A DNA stretch of 16,623 bases. Source: Anderseniella sp051010195. GTDB lineage: Bacteria > Pseudomonadota > Alphaproteobacteria > Rhizobiales > Aestuariivirgaceae. Shown in pieces: positions 13,998-16,623 of the stretch. Both the position numbers and the translations under genes were made by a program. The stretch spans positions 1 through 16,623 of the forward strand of contig JBPCVV010000294.1 of assembly GCA_051010195.1 (NCBI GenBank). Direction: 5' to 3'. The notes beneath the pieces are model-generated. The model saw only the letters and a list, made by a program, of their open reading frames with translations, searched no databases and was not told the DNA's origin. Numbering within the stretch: the first letter of the stretch is position 1; each line of letters begins with the position of its first letter.

Positions 13998-14957
13998 CTA
14001 CTCGAATTCCATCTGCTGAAACACCCGGCCGGCGTTGCGGGTGGCCAGTTCATCGAACGTGTGCAGGTGTTTGTACGGCGACTGGTCTACATAAAACGCC
14101 TTGTCCAGCCCGCCACCTGCATCGATGTGTTCCTTGATCTTGCCGCGCAGGTACACCAGGTAATCGCGGGTGTAGCGGCGCACCTGGGCCATGTTGGTCG
14201 GGTGACCATGGCCCGGAATCACATAGACGGCACCGAGTTTTTCAAACTCGCTTTCCCAGGTTTCCAGCCAGGCGGCCGTCTCGGTATCGTCGAAGATCGG
14301 CAGCAGCCGCTCGTGAAACGCCATGTCGCCTGCAATCACCAGTTTTTCCTGCGGCAGCCAGACCTGGGTGTCGCCGGCGCTGTGAGCGGGGCCAAGATGC
14401 AGGACCTCGATCTTCATCGATCCCAGGGAGAGGTCTTTCTTGTCGGTGAAAGTTTCGTCCGGCTCCTTCACGCAGGTTTTGTCTGCGCGGTCTTTCAGCC
14501 GGCTCTGTGCTGCTTCAAGTATCTGATGGCCGTTTGCGGTGAACTCCTCGGCTGCGTCCTCGTGGGCCAGTATCTTCACCCCCTGCTCTGCCCAGTAACA
14601 ATTGCCGAGCGCGGCATGTCCCTGGCCGTTTTCGTTGACAACCAGCTTGACCGGCTGGTCCGTCACCGTCTTGATTTCAGTATGCAGCGCCGCGGCCAGG
14701 CCATAACTGCCGCCGCCGTTGATGACGATCACGCCATCGCCCGTCACCAGAAAGCTGAGATTGTTGTTGTGGCCGGCATTGTCGTAGGTCGGCGGCGCCG
14801 TTGCCCCGATCGAGGTCCAGACATTGGGGATCACCTCAACCGGCTTGGAATACAAAAGCGAGGCCGGGTACTGGTCCGGAATGTTCTGATCTGCCTGTGC
14901 CGCCAATGGCACGAGGCACAGGACAAGCGCGGCAACAGCTTTGCGAACGAGGGTCAT
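13998..14957 (-). CDS. SoxH-like periplasmic metallo-beta-lactamase-fold protein with degenerate metal site
   Basis: 319 residues from ATG 14957 (AAGGGAGA ten bases upstream); the frame open to 15017 overlaps the preceding gene. A Sec leader is visible (LVRKAVAALVLCLVPLAAQAD). The fold is clear, but the HxHxDH motif is replaced by NENGQGH (108-114), keeping only its last histidine, and the preceding strand reads VIVINGGGS where VIDTG is usual. The later ligands remain: His192 (LGPAHSAGD), Asp211 (VIAGDMAF) and His250/His252 (IPGHGHP). Size and context fit SoxH of sox clusters (~317 aa in Paracoccus), whose role is unsettled. It starts 17 bases after the stop of the next MBL gene, in one operon. 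Confidence 0.8.
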   Translation of the reverse strand: MTLVRKAVAALVLCLVPLAAQADQNIPDQYPASLLYSKPVEVIPNVWTSIGATAPPTYDNAGHNNNLSFLVTGDGVIVINGGGSYGLAAALHTEIKTVTDQPVKLVVNENGQGHAALGNCYWAEQGVKILAHEDAAEEFTANGHQILEAAQSRLKDRADKTCVKEPDETFTDKKDLSLGSMKIEVLHLGPAHSAGDTQVWLPQEKLVIAGDMAFHERLLPIFDDTETAAWLETWESEFEKLGAVYVIPGHGHPTNMAQVRRYTRDYLVYLRGKIKEHIDAGGGLDKAFYVDQSPYKHLHTFDELATRNAGRVFQQMEFE

Positions 14958-14973
14958 GATGAGCGGTTCTCCC

Positions 14974-15888
14974 TTACGAGGCGACATAGGTGTAGGCGGT
15001 GTCCTTGCGTTCGACATAGCCTGTGCCCGGATGGGGTAAATGGTAGCCGATGAGCTGCATCTTCTCCGATGCCATCCGGTCTAGAAGCATCTTGCGCGCC
15101 TTGACGCCCTGTCCGGCGTCGCTGTCCGTGCCCATCTGCCAGCCCGGGTTTGAAAAGGAATAAAGCGGGTTGGTGATGACATCGCCGATAACCATCACGC
15201 TGTCACTGCCCTGCTGAATATGAAACGAAGTGTGTCCCGGTGTATGGCCTGCCGTATCGACGGCTGCGATGCCCGGAAGCACTTCCTCGCCTGCCTTGAA
15301 CCTGGAGCACTTGTCTTCAATGGCCGCCATGTTGCGCCGCGCACCGACCGCAAACGACTGCCGACTTTCAGGTACCTTGTTGACGGTTTCCGGATCGAAC
15401 CAGTAATCCCATTCCGAAGCCGACATCAGGTACTCGGCATTGCTGAATGCCAGTTCGTCAAAATCATCCAGCACGCCCCAGATGTGGTCAGGGTGGGCGT
15501 GGGTGAATACGACATGGGTGACGTCATCTGCGGCTATGCCTGCGGCCTCCAGCGCTTCGCCCAGCTTGCCCGCCGACGGCATGAAGTTGGGCCCGGACCC
15601 GACGTCAAACAACACGGTTCGCTCACCGTCGCGATAAAGCGTCAGGTTGAGCGCGGAGCGAACCATGTCTTTAGGCAGGTTGTTTGCGGCCAGGAAAGCT
15701 GACCGATCAGCCTCCGGCACGCGCCCCAGGATCATGCTGACCGGCAACTCGAGATGGCCGTCACTGACAATATCGACGCTGCCCTTTCCGACCGGGAATG
15801 ACGCTTTGGAAAATGCCGGCGTGCGCAGGGCGGGCAGCACCAGGCTGGCGGCAAATGTTGTGGCTACAAACTCACGGCGATCAAGCAT
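14974..15888 (-). CDS. Periplasmic metallo-beta-lactamase-fold hydrolase (SoxG/SoxH-associated)
   Basis: 304 residues from ATG 15888 (GGAG eight bases upstream; the ATG at 15906 lacks a site). The N-terminus MLDRREFVATTFAASLVLPAL looks like a Tat-type leader. The zinc site is intact: HAHPDH at 130-135 in FTHAHPDHIWG, a histidine in AGHTPGHTSFH (~215-223), Asp236 in VIGDVITN and the YHLPHPG histidine near 286. It is first in a two-gene unit with the degenerate MBL protein and has a SoxR-type dyad upstream, which links it to sulfur metabolism. Reaction unknown; thioester or persulfide hydrolysis would fit the family but is not shown by the sequence. Confidence 0.85.
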   Translation of the reverse strand: MLDRREFVATTFAASLVLPALRTPAFSKASFPVGKGSVDIVSDGHLELPVSMILGRVPEADRSAFLAANNLPKDMVRSALNLTLYRDGERTVLFDVGSGPNFMPSAGKLGEALEAAGIAADDVTHVVFTHAHPDHIWGVLDDFDELAFSNAEYLMSASEWDYWFDPETVNKVPESRQSFAVGARRNMAAIEDKCSRFKAGEEVLPGIAAVDTAGHTPGHTSFHIQQGSDSVMVIGDVITNPLYSFSNPGWQMGTDSDAGQGVKARKMLLDRMASEKMQLIGYHLPHPGTGYVERKDTAYTYVAS

Positions 15889-15901
15889 GACAAAGACTCC
15901 A

Positions 15902-15925
15902 AACATATAAATTCATGAATATGTT
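15902..15925. promoter_or_regulatory. Putative SoxR-type operator upstream of the MBL genes
   Basis: AACATAT (15902-15908) and ATATGTT (15919-15925) are perfect inverted seven-mers. Within them ATTCATGAAT (15911-15920) is a ten-base palindrome made of the same ATTCAT/ATGAAT half-sites seen before soxC and soxX, here overlapping. It lies 14-37 bases before the ATG at 15888. The remaining bases 15926-15990 show nothing recognisable. Confidence 0.5.
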
Positions 15926-15990
15926 ATCCGTCCTCGCCACCGATTGCTAGGGCACCAGGTGAAATTGTCAGATGGCTCGTTGTCCGCAGC

Positions 15991-16164
15991 TTACTGCCCG
16001 AAACGTTTTTCGAGCTCGGAGGCGAAATCGCTGACACCATCTGAAAGCGCGCCTGCCGTGACCTGCGCGCTGCAAAATGTGAGTTTTGCCTGGATGGGCA
16101 CAGGCAGCAATTCAGTCAGCTCGTCTGTACAGGTCTGCGCCGGTGAGTCTCCGCCATGGGTCAC
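15991..16164 (-). CDS. Small hypothetical protein
   Basis: A 57-codon frame starting at GTG 16164, ten bases after the stop of the dehydrogenase gene, ending LSDGVSDFASELEKRFGQ. It is amphipathic at its C-terminus, with two cysteines (TCTDEL and TFCSAQ) and no leader or membrane segment. There is no good ribosome-binding site, so it is either translationally coupled to the gene before it or a remnant. I do not recognise a family. It fills what would otherwise be a 285-base gap between 15889 and 16174. Confidence 0.35.
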   Translation of the reverse strand: MTHGGDSPAQTCTDELTELLPVPIQAKLTFCSAQVTAGALSDGVSDFASELEKRFGQ

Positions 16165-16174
16165 AGGAAGCAGG

Positions 16175-16623
16175 TCAGGATTTCACATGTTCGCCAGCCG
16201 GGTCGTAGAGTGGCGCAATATGAATCTGCGCCGGCACGCGTTCGGTTGCCACAACCAGTTCGTAACTGCCAGCCCGCAACCAGTCATCGTCAACGCCGTC
16301 CTGATTGCGGACATACCCCAGGCCGATCGGCTTGCCCACCGTATGGCCAAAACCGCCGCTGCTCAGATAACCGGCAAACTCACCGTTTCGCAAAATGGTT
16401 TCGCGGCCGAGCAGAACCACATCGGCATCATCGACCGTGAAACACGCGAGTTTCTTGATCAGGCGCTTGTTGGCCACGCGTTCACATGCGGCCCGGCCCA
16501 TGAAATCCACATCGGATTGCAGCTTCACCGCCCAGCCGAGGCCTGCCTCGAACGGCGTGTCGTTAGGGGTGATATCGGAACTCCAGGCGCGATAACCCTT
16601 CTCCAGCCGCAGCGATTCAATGG
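16175..16623 (-). CDS. Sarcosine/dimethylglycine dehydrogenase-type protein, C-terminal GcvT-like domain (5' truncated by window edge)
   Basis: The last ~149 residues of an FAD-dependent oxidoreductase fused to a glycine-cleavage T-protein-like folate-binding domain. The frame is open to the window edge. Seen are ESLRLEKGYRAWSSDITPNDTPFEAGLGW, the diagnostic ending of these enzymes, then DFMGRAACERV, the EFAGYLSSGGFGHTVGKPIGLGYV strand set and the ERVPAQIHIAPLYDP terminus. Members demethylate sarcosine, dimethylglycine or similar N-methyl compounds and pass one-carbon units to tetrahydrofolate. It is in the same direction as the MBL genes but separated by ~285 bases. The exact substrate needs the missing N-terminal FAD domain. 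Confidence 0.85.
   Translation of the reverse strand, partial: IESLRLEKGYRAWSSDITPNDTPFEAGLGWAVKLQSDVDFMGRAACERVANKRLIKKLACFTVDDADVVLLGRETILRNGEFAGYLSSGGFGHTVGKPIGLGYVRNQDGVDDDWLRAGSYELVVATERVPAQIHIAPLYDPAGEHVKS

Noticed and set aside
13944..15053. 369-codon plus-strand open frame opposite the SoxH-like gene
   Set aside because: The minus-strand frame has a leader, MBL fold features and a ribosome-binding site; the plus frame has none.
1..16623. CRISPR arrays, tRNA/rRNA genes, insertion sequences
   Set aside because: No regularly spaced repeats, no cloverleaf or rRNA sequence, and no transposase-like translation were seen.

Overview
The window is a chromosomal sulfur-oxidation (sox) locus from an alphaproteobacterium. 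The evidence is gene content and order: soxS and soxR diverge from soxVWXYZABCD, the arrangement known from Paracoccus pantotrophus and relatives. Periplasmic proteins carry Sec or Tat leaders, and base composition is moderately GC-rich. I cannot name the species from the sequence alone.

Layout. At 2-481 (+) is the end of an RND efflux pump. It faces a minus-strand pair, an acyl-CoA dehydrogenase and a class III CoA-transferase (2792-494), unrelated to sulfur oxidation. The main sox operon runs leftwards from 10365 to 2878: soxV, soxW, soxX, soxY, soxZ, soxA, soxB, soxC, soxD. Running rightwards from 10434 are soxS, soxR (an ArsR-type persulfide sensor) and a YeeE/YedE (SoxT-like) transporter. 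A GNAT remnant lies in the convergent gap, followed by a second, minus-strand SoxT-like transporter, two metallo-beta-lactamase-fold proteins (SoxH/SoxG-like), a small unassigned ORF, and the 3' end of a sarcosine/dimethylglycine dehydrogenase-type gene cut by the window edge.

How it works (family knowledge). SoxXA links thiosulfate to the SoxY C-terminal cysteine (GGCGG end) held by SoxZ. SoxB hydrolyses the terminal sulfone as sulfate. SoxCD oxidises the remaining sulfane sulfur. SoxV passes reductant across the membrane to SoxW, SoxS keeps SoxYZ active, SoxT proteins probably import sulfur species, and SoxR represses until persulfidated.

Most unusual content. (1) An ATTCAT/ATGAAT dyad, partly matching the ATTC-N8-GAAT rule of the SoxR relative SqrR, recurs before soxC, soxX and the MBL gene, with a weaker version between soxV and soxS; before soxC it sits inside the promoter spacer. 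(2) An H-type RNA pseudoknot can form just upstream of the soxA ribosome-binding site. (3) A textbook intrinsic terminator stands inside the operon between soxA and soxB. (4) SoxD is short and has one heme motif instead of two. (5) One MBL-fold protein has lost most of its HxHxDH metal site. The locus is a known system; these regulatory and structural variations are what look new. soxEF are absent from the window.
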